64,000 bases of DNA, taken from the NCBI RefSeq assembly GCF_937616625.2, contig NC_065575.1:9803501-9867500 (forward strand), written 5' to 3'. Position numbers and translations under genes: made by a program. Below, piece after piece: positions 12,660-24,092 of this stretch; the first letter of the stretch is position 1, and the number at the start of each line of letters is the position of its first letter. The stretch is from Mercurialis annua. Its lineage: Eukaryota > Streptophyta > Magnoliopsida > Malpighiales > Euphorbiaceae. The notes below the pieces were generated by a model, which was not told the DNA's origin, made no database searches, and saw nothing but the letters and a program-made list of their open reading frames with translations.

Positions 12660-13043
12660 ACTTAATACCTTAAATAAAAATCCCGACCTTTCATCCCCTT
12701 TTCGATCCTATGACGTTAAAAATTTGTCAATTTTACTCTATTTTCGCATTTTTTTCATTTCAATTGTATCCTGAAGGATAAAATTGACCTTTATTTATTT
12801 GATAAAAGTTCAAAAAAGTTCTTCAAAAATGGTCAATTTAATATAAAAATTAATCTAATGCAAAAAGGGTCAATTTGGAGAACTTTTTTTGAACTTTTGC
12901 TAAATAAAAAAAGGTCAATTTTATGCTTCAGGGTACAATTGAAATTAAAAAAATACAAAATAAAATAAAATTGATTGATTTTCAACGTCGTGGTAGGAAT
13001 GATAATGGAATAAAAAATCGGGATTTTTTAAGACATTAGGCCA
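12660..13043. mobile_element. MULE-type fold-back MITE with 9-bp target duplication
   Basis: Long imperfect inverted arms: the left reads CTTAATACCTTAAATAAAAA then TCCCGACC; the right, reverse-complemented, reads CCTAATGTCTTAAAAAA then TCCCGA. Directly outside are TGAAATAAG (12651-12659) and TGAAATAAA (13044-13052), a 9-bp near-identical target duplication of the length made by Mutator-like elements. There is no coding sequence. Confidence 0.65.
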
Positions 13044-13529
13044 TGAAATAAATTAGTAATAGAAGGGATAGTAACCAAGAAGAAATTACTTCCCACTCCT
13101 ACACAAAAATCACATTCAACCGAGTTAAAACAAGAAAATATTGCTTTAAAATTCATGCAGAATTTCAATATCCATAAAATAAAATAAATATATTTTTGTA
13201 GATTCATAAGTACAGTATGAAATACATGAAACGAACATTAGAACCCACACATCTAGCAACAAAATTGGACAACTTATTTTTTGATCGAAAAAAGATAGAG
13301 TTTGTGTAGGTTAATGGGCACTATGAAAATTTTAGGTGGCTGTGGATTGGATTGTGCATAAAAAATCTTGTTTGATTCAGTAAACGACACCTTTGCTTGT
13401 AGGGGCTGCTTCTTTTTTGACTCTCTTTTTTTTTTTATCTGACTTTTTTGTCTCTCTTCACAAAGCTGCAGATGCCACAAATATGAACGGAGACATATCT
13501 GGGTGGGGGGTTAAGTATTTTTGGACATC

Positions 13530-13930
13530 TACATATAGTATTTTTTTTATAAAATGGTAAAAAAAATTTAAAAAATAATAAAATAATTATCGAACTATAT
13601 TTTTTAATAAAATAATGGCCGAATTATAAAAAATAAAATGATTATCGAAATTGTACTTTTTTATAAAATAGTTAATAAAATATTATTTTTTTTACAAAAT
13701 GATTACCAACTTGATGCGTAACTATATATCTTTCTTCGTTCACATTAGCAAGCTGGTGTCCATCGGCAAGCCGGTAATCATTTTATCGAAAAATTATAGT
13801 TTGTTAACCACTTTGCAATTTTTTATAATTCGAAAATCGTTTTGTAAAACATTTATAGTACGGTAATTATTTTATAATATTTTATAATATGGTAATCGTT
13901 TTATTAGAAAGTTATAGTTGGATGATAGGA
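13530..13930. repeat. AT-rich fold-back repeat built from degenerate ATAAAATGATTATCGAA units
   Basis: Repeats of a TAAAATGATTATCGAA-like word run in one direction from 13570 to 13710 and in the complementary direction from 13775 to 13900. They face each other around a 60-bp centre, where CAAAATGATTACCAACTTG meets CAAGCCGGTAATCATTTT. Probably a decayed non-autonomous transposon. Confidence 0.4.
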
Positions 13931-14284
13931 AAAATATTTAACCCCTAAATGGCTACTTTGTAATTTGGGAATACTGTTTACACATGTTATCACTCAACTT
14001 ATTTTATATGATACGTTTATTCAAAATCAAGAATAGCTTTGTAGTTTATAATGTTTTAACTTTTTCTGAATATAATGTATGCCAAGAATGTGTAATCTTT
14101 GATTATGGATGTTTTACAAAGTTGGATACGTAGAAGGTTTAATACGACAAATCTTTTATTGGTAGCTAGAGGCAGTGGTTAGTATTCAAACATCTTAAAC
14201 TAAAGATTACTTCACACTTAAATAAACTTTAATTTTTTATTTAAACCAAATTAATTTTGTACCTGAATAAATGAATACAGACTA

Positions 14285-14505
14285 GGCTTGTTTAATTGTT
14301 TTGCATTTAAACAAACGAAGACGAATTGGAGGAGCTTAACATGGATTTTACTACTTTTATATGAACCGACTGCGATTTTGGTTTTCAAAGTTTAAAACGA
14401 GCTTGAGCTGAACATGAATATCTTAATTTGTTCATGTAACAAGCTGAATATGAACACCCTAAAACTCAGTCCGGCTCGGTTTATTTACAATCTTATATCA
14501 TCGTT
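14285..14505. repeat. Fragment of the GTTCG-rich repeat family
   Basis: It shares AAACAAACGAAGACGAA, GAGCTTGAGCTGAACATGAA and CTCAGTCCGGCTCGGTTTA with the element at 884-1618, including a similar end next to CATTTACA-like sequence. It appears truncated. Confidence 0.4.
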
Positions 14506-15199
14506 TTTTCACTCTCAGTCACCGGATTGTCTTTTTCTTTTATTTCTTTTTACATTGTTTTAAATTTTATCTCTTTATTTCTTTTTTTTCTGTCGTTGGT
14601 CATCTGATAGTCTTTTATGATGAAGGAAACTATTATGTTATATATATACATACATATTATAGTTTACCTAGGTTTCTCTGTTTTCAAGTTTTTTGCCTTG
14701 CACATGAAAATTACTTCTGTTAAACTTTTAATTTGTGTTTTTCTTATGTTGCATTTGATGTAATATAATTCTTAAACGTTAGCAATTCTTTGAAATACCT
14801 ATTCCATAAACCAAAACAAAGAATTGTCATTATATACGGAATAGTTATTCCATTCCGCACCTATTTCATGAATCAAACGTGGTCTAAAGGTTATGCGTAG
14901 AACATCTTATTTATTGTAAATAGGGGAGATTTTGAGGTGGCATTGTTAGGAATATGCATGCACAAAGCAATAACTCATACATATTCATGCACATAACCTG
15001 ATTTGGTAAATTAATAGAACATTTTCAAATGCCATTCCATAGTACTCTTTACTTGTGAAAGATAGTAGAAATAGGTGTAGATTTTAGGGTTTATCATGAC
15101 CAGCCAATAGTTTCCTTGGGTTAGGGTCAGCTAAGGAGACATGCGACAGAAATAGGTTCAGGCTTCTCTTTTTGACTGTCCCGTTTTCTTTGAAATGCC
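14506..15199. other. Intergenic sequence, no gene seen
   Basis: No ORF with recognisable similarity and no repeat whose ends could be set. Confidence 0.5.
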
Positions 15200-15655
15200 A
15201 TAAATGACCAAGATTTTCTGAATCCACAAAAAGCAGAATCCAATCTTCAGCCTTTTATGTACTGTATAATGTATAGTTTAGTACACCCTTTTGTCTCATT
15301 TAATTGTTTAACTTCATGCCCACTTCAATCTTTCTGTAACACTTGATCTGTTTTCTCAAGAGGACTCAGATGAACCTATTATGAAAATCAGGCTGTGATT
15401 GAGTGAAAAAATTCGTTCAATTTGGAAATACAGGAACAAATATTTCCAATATAGTCTTATTAATCTAAAATACTACAAAATGATACGTTCAAATATCCAT
15501 CTACTATACAAGTAGAATTAGAATACACAGGCTGATGTTTTAGATTGATATTTTACTTGTGGATTGAAGATGGATATGAGGAGCAATAGATAGACCTTAA
15601 ACAAAACATAAGAAATAATAATCTTGAGTTAATTGATCCTCAAGGTATTCAAACT
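15200..15655. repeat. Paralogous block, copy 1 (empty-site copy of the TAF2 3' flank)
   Basis: This stretch aligns in pieces with sequence just downstream of TAF2. AAAAAGCAGAATCC here matches AGAAAGCGGAATCC at about 23030. TTTAATTGTTTAACTTCATGC matches TTTAATTGTTTCACTTCATGC at about 24584. CTACAAAATGATACGTTCA matches the same words at about 25580. In copy 2 the matching segments are separated by a MULE, a nested Stowaway-like element and a Helitron. Here the expected junctions are uninterrupted: ATAAATGAC then CAAG at 15200, and CTTA then TTAATC at 15459/15460. Identity falls away before 15200 and after about 15630. Confidence 0.6.
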
Positions 15656-15660
15656 ACCTT

Positions 15661-16771
15661 CACTACTAGAAAACAGGGTTTTAGCGACGGATTTTAGTGA
15701 CGGATTTAAAATCCGTCACTATTTTTTTGATTAGCGACGGATTTAGCGACGGATCTAAAATCTGTCGCTAAACACCACATTAAATTGGCGGGAATGATCC
15801 CGCCAACTTTAGCGACGGATTTTCCGTCGCTAATGTTGGCGGGAGTAGTCCCGCCAATTATTTTGATAAAATTTAGCGACGGATTTTAAAATCCGTCGCT
15901 AATTACTGGCGGGAATACTCCCGCCACGGATTTTCCGCAATTAGCGACGGATTTTAAAATCCGTCGCTACATTATGCCTTTTGAGACGGAATTTAGTGAC
16001 GGATTTCAAATCCGTCGCTAATTTTCAGTGTCAAAAGAAATTAAAATGTATCTAATATTATTTAAGATAGTATTTAATAAAAAATAATTATTAATTTTTT
16101 TAATTAAATTTATATTATTTTAATATAACGTTTTTATTTATAAAATAATAAATAAATATTATTTATGAAATAATAATTATATATTATTTATTTATTTAAA
16201 GTATATAAATATTTTAATAAAATTATTAATTATAAAAAAATTATCTTAGAATGCAGGTTTAAATTATGGAAACAAATATTTGTTGTTTTTAGTTACATTT
16301 AAGTATAATATATATAAATATATAACATGAATATGAGCTGGTTAAGGTGGACTTGTGCGCGGGAGAACTACAAGGTTAAAGAGTATTGAGTGGGAGCAAT
16401 GGAAGGATGGGTGACCTACTGGGAAGTTAGTGAAGATTGACAGGTGGATGCGGGTGCGTGATTTAACTCGGGTGGGTGAGTGACGGAGGGCGCGGATGAG
16501 GGATTGATTATATAAAAAATTTATTTTACGATTCGGATTTAAATCCGTCGCTAAATCCGTCGCTAATTAGCGACGGATTTAAAATTCTGTCGCTAAAACG
16601 GAGACCAAAATCCGTCGCAAAATTTTTTTCCCGTCGTTATCAAACGTTGCGACCAAAAAAGTTACGACGGACTGTTTCCGTCGCAAATCCATCGCTAAAC
16701 GTGTTTAGCGACGGATTTTGGTCATTTAGCGACGGAAAAATCCGTCGCTAAATGACTGTTTTCTAGTAGTG
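15661..16771. mobile_element. Non-autonomous CACTA (En/Spm) transposon with perfect ends and CTT target duplication
   Basis: It starts CACTACTAGAAAACAG and ends CTGTTTTCTAGTAGTG, a perfect 16-bp terminal inverted repeat with the CACTA signature. It is flanked by CTT on both sides (15658-15660 and 16772-16774), the 3-bp duplication expected for this superfamily. Both subterminal regions are packed with inverted copies of TTAGCGACGGATTTT/AAAATCCGTCGCTAA, which serve as transposase binding sites in known CACTA elements. There is no transposase gene, so any mobility would need a partner in trans. An internal 64-bp stretch resembles 5S rRNA and is listed separately. Confidence 0.93.
16364..16427 (+). 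other. 5S rRNA-like segment inside the CACTA element
   Basis: This 64-nt stretch lines up without gaps with the second half of plant 5S rRNA as I recall it, from AGAACT to GGGAAGT, with about 45 of 64 positions equal by hand count. The last 23 positions, covering the internal box C region (GGATGGGTGACCT, then CTGGGAAGT), differ at only one base. The box A area keeps GTTAA and little else. The 5' half of 5S is not recognisable. It is probably an old captured 5S piece, not a working gene. Confidence 0.6.
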
Positions 16772-17114
16772 CTTGTTCATTTTAATGACTAAAGTTTGAT
16801 TCCTTTCATTTTAGTCATTAAATTAAATTTCATTTCAGAAATTTCCGGCTAAATTATACATATATAACAAATTTTTGAACAAAAGTAATTGAAATTTAGT
16901 AATAAATTATTTTTTTAGGCCAAATAATGCATATATGGCTAATTTTTAAATAATGTTTTTTCTAAATAATTGTTTTTTTTCTCTAAACAATTATTTTTTT
17001 AAAATAATTATTTTTCTAAATAATTACTTTTTCTTAATAATTAATGTTTTTAATAATATTTTTAAAATAAATAATTTTGTTTTGAATTAATTTGTTTTTT
17101 TTTTGTTTTGAATT

Positions 17115-17285
17115 AATCAGCGACGTATCATAAAATTTGTTGCTAATTAGCGACAGACATAACAGCCAGTTGCTAATTAGTGACGAACACAAATATATGT
17201 CGCTTACAATACATTGCTAATTAGCGACAAATTTTAAAATCTGTGGCTAATTAGTGACGAATTTTGCAACCCATCGCTATTTCTA
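17115..17285. repeat. Decayed CACTA subterminal repeat cluster
   Basis: Degenerate copies of TTAGCGACGGATTTTAAAATC occur as AATCAGCGACGTATC, TTAGCGACAAATTTTAAAATC and TTAGTGACGAATTTTGC. These match the subterminal motif of the intact element at 15661-16771, but no terminal inverted repeat remains. Confidence 0.5.
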
Positions 17286-17968
17286 GATTTAAACTACAGT
17301 TATTTTGGATTTTTATAGCTATTTTCAGCTAATTGTGTTTCAATCCTTCATGTTCGCAATTGTGCACAGATGTTTGACCAGTATGAATCTAAATTGTCAG
17401 AACACAAGCTCGTCATTGTACACACAGTCTCGATAACGCTCATCGAGTAGCTCGTTTCGATCCAGATCCATAATAAATCAAAAAACCATTTCAAAGTTGT
17501 GTGTAATTGATTGCAAAAACCATATGGTGGAACAATTGCACAAAACTTCCCACCATATGGTGGGACGCAAAATGAGGACGTCACATCATGTGGTTAAATT
17601 CCAAAATGGAGATGTCCTATCGGGATATTTCCTCTCTTTCTTGGTAAATTTCGACATTTTTGTTTAAAAAATTTGTTATCTGTTCTTCGTGTTTTAATGT
17701 GAGTTGAGTGGATTTGAATTTGAATTTTAAAATTAGGAAAAGATAAAGGGGCATTTAGATAAAAGAAAAAGAGGGTAGTACCTAGTAATTTAAGGGCGGT
17801 AAATAGTAATCTACTAACTTATAACCTTATATGTATAGTTGATGAATAAATGAATATCTCGAAAATAAATTTTGAAATTGTATGTACTAAATTAGCGAGA
17901 GAAAATCAAAAATTATATATGTTATATGCACAATTTAATTTAATTATATTATCAAATAATTCTACGTT
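17286..17968. other. Intergenic sequence, no gene seen; one MULE-like terminal sequence
   Basis: The minus-strand ORF at 17348-17584 has no recognisable similarity. A pair of CCACCATATGGTGG-type palindromes lies at 17520-17565. Near 17786-17813 the words TAGTAATTTAAGGGCGGTAAATAGTAATC resemble the right terminal repeat of the MULE at 20049-22999, suggesting the end of another copy. Confidence 0.4.
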
Positions 17969-18542
17969 TGTTGGATATGCCTAGAATTTAAATTCTAATA
18001 TTAGTGTTCTAATTAGTAAAGTATTTGAGAGAATGATGATTTTGTTATCACTGGCTAATTAGGAAGTATAATACTCCTAATACCATATAAATTATTTATT
18101 CCCTATATATAGCCTACCTTATTCACTTATTAGAGTACACCAAAAACCGAACACACAATATAGATATTGATGTGAATAAAGAAAAAAGGGGGTGTGTGTG
18201 GTGTGAGGAATAAAAGTTAATTCTAACCCTTTCGGGCTACTTCTTGTAGAGAGAGAAACATTTTATGGGTTTTTATTCTATGAACATATTTACTAGAGAC
18301 GTTCTCTATTTGGTGATTCTCCCCCAATTTTGTACACCTTTTGATGATTAGTAAATGTCTCGATTCTTTCTCCCGTGGATGTACGGTTTAATGCAGAACC
18401 ACATAATCTCTTGTGTTATTTATTTATTTTGCTATATTATTGTTTATTGATCAAATCCATAATTAAATACCTACTGAATGGTTTCGATTCCGTTCCACGT
18501 ACCAATCCGGTCAAGAACCGGTTATTTCAACAACTATAATTA
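17969..18542 (+). mobile_element. Probable solo LTR of a Copia-type element
   Basis: It begins TGTTGGATATGCC and ends GGTTATTTCAACA, the TGTTGG and CAACA ends usual for plant Copia LTRs. Inside are a TATA box (CCCTATATATAGCC near 18105), a plausible transcript start about 30 bp later, and T-rich sequence toward the end. No primer site or coding region adjoins, so it would be a solo LTR. The flanks (ACGTT and ACTAT) do not form a matching 5-bp duplication, so the call is tentative. Confidence 0.45.
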
Positions 18543-18778
18543 AATATAACAATACCATCAATGCACACATATATCACGGGTCAACAATCTGATTTTAAAG
18601 AAAAATAATCAGCCCAAAAATCTGGGAAAATAACCAAGCACCCGACGGATCATCAACTTTGAAATATACATGAAGGCAGAGACAAAGCTAGGATAAAGCC
18701 AGGCTGTGCTTGGGCCCTATCTCAAGCTTCTTAAAAAAGTACCTCTAAAATATTTTAATTAATTTACTAATTTTATAA

Positions 18779-19288
18779 GGTTTAATCACAAAAAAGATCC
18801 TTCACTTTATAATTTTTTTTCATCCCGACGTTATAATTTTGTCCAATTCACCCAAATTCGCATCTTTGGTTCCAATCCCACCCTAAAAAATTAAATTGTT
18901 CACTTGAAAAAAATGTCAATTTGATCCTTTATTTTAGCATAATATTTAAAAAACATTGAATGTTTCAAAAAAAACAAAAAACTCTCTTCCCCATAAATTT
19001 AAATAATAATAAATTTTTTATTTCAATATTATAATATCAAAAAAAATCACTGCTACACTTCTTCAACCACTCCGCCTTTTTCCGACTCCGACATATGTTC
19101 AAAATAATTAACATTTTCTAATTAAAGGATCTAATTGGCATTTTTTTAAGTGAAAAAGAGTCAATTTAGTTTTTTAGGGTGGAATTGAAAACTAAAATTG
19201 CGAATTTGGGTGAATTAGATAAAATTGCAACGTGGGAGGTGAAACTGAAAAGGGATTGAAGAGTCGAGATTTTTTTAATAATTAATCC
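18779..19288. mobile_element. MULE-type fold-back MITE with perfect 9-bp target duplication
   Basis: The element starts GGTTTAATCACAAAAAA and ends TTTTTTAATAATTAATCC. Its arms continue as inverted copies, with AATTGAAAACTAAAATTGCGAATTTGGG matching the left-arm complement. It is flanked on both sides by ATTTTATAA (18770-18778 and 19289-19297), a perfect 9-bp target duplication as made by Mutator-like transposases. It is non-coding, 510 bp. Confidence 0.8.
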
Positions 19289-19297
19289 ATTTTATAA

Positions 19298-20039
19298 ATA
19301 TCTTACCTTAAATTTATAAAAATGTATTTTAAATTTATATTTTTATGTCATAGTATTTTAATTTTTTTCAACTAAATTGTGCCCTACCTTAAATTACGGT
19401 CTAGCTTCCTCACTGCATGAAGGGATCAGTAGAAGGCGCAAGAACGCTTCAGCTTTTTCTCTAAACCGCATTTAGGATCCCGCTAAGTCGATGGTTGCTT
19501 TGATAATCATCCAAGCTCGCGGGTGTTTTTTTCTAGTACAGTTAAGAAGGAGTCTGATTCAATCCCAACTTGTTCGATAACAAAAACAACTCAGACGTCT
19601 GTATCTCCGTAGACTGGTACAAATAAGAAGTAACCATAGATGCGAAAGCTAGCAAACTCGGCAAATGAGGCCTTAAACCTATCCAGCTAACAGAGTTTTC
19701 CAAAGATATCGAGCATAGGCAAATAGTTGCCATCAGTTTCACAAGGTTTAACACTGTTTCACATAGTATCATATGGTTCCATATAATTTTTTATTTTTTC
19801 TTTACGATTTTAGACATAAAAAAAAGTATCAAACGAACCCGTATGGCTAAAATACAAAAACAACTTCGTATGGCTAAAGTATAAAAAAATCTCATAATTT
19901 ATGTCATTTCAGTCTTGCATTACATTTGCTTGGCCGGTTAAGTTGAGGGTAAAATGTGTATGTACATAAAGTAAATGAAAGAGCCCTAATGCAATTTTTA
20001 TTGATAGATTCTTAAAGTAACTAAAATTTCCAGTATCCC
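19298..20039. other. Intergenic sequence, no supported gene
   Basis: The minus-strand ORF at 19542-19772 has an unusually balanced composition and could be a captured exon (it includes SWIGLRPHLPSLLAFASMV). I recognise no family, and it lacks splice context. Left unassigned. Confidence 0.4.
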
Positions 20040-20098
20040 ATAAATATAGTGGACTATTATTTACCGTCTAAAATTACTACCCACCGCCCAACTTTTGA

Positions 20099-22136
20099 CT
20101 AAACACTCGTGTCCCAGACACTAGGGTCCCGCTTGGTGGATGCGCTCCCCTTCGGTCTACCTCTCACCGTGGTCTTTACTTGTGATTCAAGATAAGCAGA
20201 TTCTTCGGGATGAAGTCGCTCGTTGATAATATGAGATATGTTGCGCACAATAGAGGGATCCTGAGACATCACCTCCTCCACAACCCTGCAAAATTACCGA
20301 TGATCCTCTGATTGAAAAGCGGCATAATCGGCTTGTTCTGATGTTTCAACCCCGTCACTGATAACAAGCGTCTTCCAAAATGAATGGATATTATCCAGAC
20401 TAATCGGAACACCTGACAATAATATATGAAACTTATATTAGCTTTCCATTAATATCAAAAAAGTATTGCATTGTACCTGCATCAATCACTGCTTTCAGCT
20501 CACATGCACACGGAATCTGATGTGTTGTTCTCTGCACACAACCACACCAAACGAGAACATCGCAACTCGATCTCTCATACGCCTTAGGTCCTTCGCCACT
20601 AAATCAAGACAGTAGTGGGACACTTTGTAGGAGACGTGGTGGTATGGATAACCTCGTCGGTGGACGCCTATAGTCTGTCTGGAGCCCTCGAGTGTTTTCC
20701 TGCCAATATAGACAACACCCTAAATTAATGATAATGTCAACGTTATTTTTTATTATTAAGAAAATATTAATCATAACAGAAACATACTGAATATCAGTCA
20801 ACTAGGATTGTATAACGCAGTCCACCTTCGTCCAAACTGTGTCTAGAGCACCGGTACTAGAGTTGAGCCACTGCTTTAGATGAGCATGTGAACTCTCCAC
20901 TCTACACGTAGCGGTGTTTCCAAAATGTAGGACTTTATTTGTCCAACATGATACAAACTTCTCTTTGTGCCCCAACCAAGTCCGGTCAAGATACTGTATC
21001 ACTGCTGGGAACGCTCTAGTCCGCATTTTCACGGTCAAAGTTGCCTCGTATTGTTCCTCTATTTGAACCTTGATAAGTTTCTTCCACAACCCATTCATGA
21101 AAGTTTCAGATATTGCTCTGTCTCTCCCACACAATTTGAACACTTTGTCTTCTACATCCTTATTTATGTGCCACGTACAAAGCAGATGAGAAGTATGTGG
21201 AAATATCTCTTTCACTGGTTTAAGCATCCCCAACTCTCGATCAGTAAAAATAGAGGTCCGCTGCAGGTGGTCGCCAATCAAAAACCTCAACCTCTCCAAC
21301 ACCCATCTATAACTCCCCTCAGTCTCATCCTTCATAATTGCATATGCAATTAAGAAGTTCTTGTTAGAAGGAGTCATCCTGATAATTTCAAAGAAAGGCA
21401 TGTGGTATTTGTTGGTCTTATACGTGGAGTCCACACCGATCACCCAGGGGTAAGTTCGGACTAACCGCACGGAGTCAGGATGCGACATAAAAAGTGGGTC
21501 AACACATCTGTGCTCTCCTCAGAAAGCGTCCAGTGTAAATAGTTGTGCGACAGAGCCAAATGAAAAAACTAACCTACCACATCTCTATCCTCAAAGCTGG
21601 ACTTTCTCAAATTATTCTGCAGTTATAAACTTACCTTCTTGTAGGGTTGTCAGATGGAAATTTTTCTTGAACAGCCGCCAAAATAGCACAAGGCTTAGCT
21701 TGTGCCACATATCCCGCACAATAATTTTGGCCTCTGCACTCAGTCCGCTCATCTGACGGTGTCCTTCAGGATACACAGCTAACGCATGATTATGCATACT
21801 TAAAATCTCAGACTTCGCAAGAACAGTTCATGTGCCCTTAATCAATTTCACCACAATCCTGATAGGGCATTGGCAGGCCTTCGTCTTCGTATTCTTCCGT
21901 GTAAAAAAATCTGAATTTGTGTGCGACCCTCTGTATCTCTCACCCCGACAACATCTTAAAAGTTCTACTAAACTCCCGCTCTTGTGAGACGAAATAACCA
22001 GCTCAAACCCAATCCGTATAGCAATTCCCTTTACCCAATTTATTGCTTTGGTATCACTTTCAAACCCGTTTTCATAATAAACCTGTCCACTGTAATCGAT
22101 ACCGTCGCTGCCAAAATCTTCTATATGAACCTGCAA
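20099..22136 (-). pseudogene. MULE transposase (FAR1-like DNA-binding plus MULE domain), broken
   Basis: Read on the minus strand. At 22136-21828 is a FAR1-like N-terminal domain ending CQCPIRIVVKLIKGT. At 21797-21612 is the conserved HNHALAVYPEGHRQMSGLS segment. At 21488-20802 is the core MULE transposase domain (VIGVDSTYKTNKYHMPFFEI, then LIAYAIMKDETEGSYRWVL, then CTWHINKDVEDK). At 20601-20480 is the zinc-finger-like CGCVQRTTHQIPCACEL. At 20281-20099 is the tail GRPKGSASTKRDPS. These follow family order but lie in different frames, with stops between blocks (for example after VDCVIQS near 20800, which may be a lost intron border). It cannot make a full protein as it stands. Confidence 0.8.
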
Positions 22137-22505
22137 AACGTAAATAACTAATATAAATAATTATAATAATTTTCAAGAAATTAAATAAAATCACACTACT
22201 TAAATAAAATTACAATTATAAAATAAAATTAAGCACATGAATATAAAAATTCGCGAACAAAACTAAACTCTAATTAAAAACATTAAAATTAACTAAACAA
22301 TTAACCAATTTAATTTAGTCGAATAAAAGTACAAATGATAAAATTTATAACTAAATGCATATCCTAAACTTATACTAGGACTAATAGAATTTAATTTAAT
22401 TAATCTCTAACTAATAAAAATTAATTAATTAAAAAATATTTAATTATTTATTTAATTAATTAAATTTATTTATTTATTTAAAGTAAAAAATTTTAAAAAA
22501 ATCAT

Positions 22506-22738
22506 ATTGTCCCTCAGGAACGACATCGTCCCCGAGGGACAATTATCCCTTTGGGCTATCGCGAAAAAATGGCGAATTTCCCAAAGGGAACAAATAATAT
22601 CATGGAGATAGCCATTTTGGGCTATCTCCATGATATAGCCATGGCCCATATGGGCCATCGCTTTAGGATGGCGATGGCCTTATGGGCCATGGGCCATCAT
22701 GGGACGATGGTCCTCATCGTTGGGCGATGGTCCATTAA
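22506..22738. repeat. Cluster of consecutive strong hairpins in the MULE upstream region
   Basis: Several inverted repeats follow one another in about 235 bp. 22506-22515 pairs with 22534-22543 (ATTGTCCCTC). 22546-22555 pairs with 22580-22589 (TCCCTTTGGG). 22597-22613 pairs with 22620-22636, a perfect 17-bp stem with a 6-nt loop. Further GGCCATCGC/GCGATGGCC and GATGGTCC-type pairs follow to 22738. The GC-rich stems stand out from AT-rich surroundings. They lie between the right MULE end and the transposase start. Confidence 0.75.
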
Positions 22739-23157
22739 AAATAATTGAAAAAATAAAAATTTTAAAAACGATGTAAAATAGAAAAATTACCTCAGCAATT
22801 CTGATACGCTAGTTTCAGATGGTGGATATTTGTTTTCTTACGAATTATGAGCGTTATTCGTCTTTTTAATCGGGTTATTCAAATCTATTTGAGAGAATGC
22901 ATTTTTTTGTTTTGTTAAGAAATTTGTTTTTTACTCAAAGGGTAAAATGATAATTTTCAGGATCGTGTGTAGTAATTTTAGGCGGCGAATAGTAAAACCT
23001 TAATTATACAAGCTTTGATTTCTACAGAAAGCGGAATCCGATATTCTTTATGGATACTTTATAATATACTCCTTATGTTTTGGAACAATTGTCACTCAAG
23101 CCATTTTCACACAAAATAAAAAAAAATATCAAATATGTTTAAAGTTATAATATTTTG

Positions 23158-24002
23158 GCTTAAAATCACTCACTGTCCCGGACTTTAGGGCCTTCAATCA
23201 TGAAAGTTCCTAAATTCAATTTTCGATCACAAAATCTCCTGAACTTTAATTTCATGAATATCCTTTTACTCAAAAAATGACTAAAATACCTTAAACACGT
23301 GTAAAACCAAAAAACTCTAATTCAGTCCAACCCAACAAAACCAAATTTAAAACCACCTAATTAAATCCAAAATCATCTAAGCAAACCTAAAATCAACACC
23401 CACTCACCACCGCCACACACCTGGCGGAAACCACCTCGAATATCTGCCACCATCTATCCATCGCTCAATTTTTTTTGACGGTCCAGTATTGTCAACGTTC
23501 AACAGATCTGTTGAGGTTCGTCTTAGACGAACTTAGTCGTCTGAGAAGACAAAGACAAGGCGAGGAGCATCTACTGCTCGCCTAGCTCCTCAGACGAGGA
23601 GCATCTGCTCCTCGCCTGACGAGCTGCTACTCCTCGTGAGGAGCTGTTGCTCCTCGCCTGAGGAACAAGACGATGAGCAGATCTGCTCCAAAGGAGGAGG
23701 AGGAGCTGCAACTTCTCTGTCGAAAAAGAAATTGACGGCGGACAAGTTGGTGTCGATTTTAGGTCAGTTAGATAGTTTTAGGTTTAATTAGGTGGTTTTA
23801 GGTTTGATTTGGTAGTTTTAGGTTTGGTTTTATTGAGTTGGATTTGGCTAGATTTTCTTAGGGGTATTTTAGTCAAATTGTTGGGTAAAAGGACATTCGT
23901 GATTGTGAAATCGAAATTCAGGGGGTTTTGTGATCGAAAATTGAACTTAGAGACTTTCGTAATTTGAGTCCCTAAAGTCAGGGACGGTGGATGATTTTAA
24001 GC
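23158..24002. mobile_element. MULE-type fold-back element with long arms and a GC-rich hairpin core
   Basis: The left arm begins GCTTAAAATCACTCACTGTCCC; the right arm, reverse-complemented, begins GCTTAAAATCATCCACCGTCCC. Similarity continues for about 240 bp (CAATTTTCGATCACAAAA on both). The flanks TAATATTTTG and TTAATATTTG suggest a 9-10-bp duplication. The core at 23460-23740 is full of GAGGAGCATCTGCTCCTC-type palindromes. No ORF is supported. Confidence 0.6.
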
Positions 24003-24092
24003 TTAATATTTGACCAAATCAAACACTTTTTAAAACTTGTTAACATTTATATTTATAACTCTTTATTTGTTCTTTATATTCTTTCGATCAGT

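Larger units (their letters stand above)
20049..22999 (-). mobile_element. Decayed autonomous-type MULE with short terminal inverted repeats
   Basis: The left end reads GTGGACTATTATTTACCG then TCTAAAATTACTAC. The right end, reverse-complemented, reads GGTTTTACTATTCGCCG then CCTAAAATTACTAC. Outside are ATAAATATA (20040-20048) and TTAATTATA (23000-23008), which agree at 7 of 9 positions and fit an old 9-bp Mutator-type duplication. The paralogous block at 15200 has ATAAATGAC running straight into CAAG, matching the pre-insertion state. The interior carries transposase remnants on the minus strand and a hairpin cluster upstream of them. Confidence 0.7.

Noticed and set aside
19542..19772. 76-codon minus-strand ORF
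   Set aside because: Composition is suggestive but no family, splice context or repeat source could be recognised.
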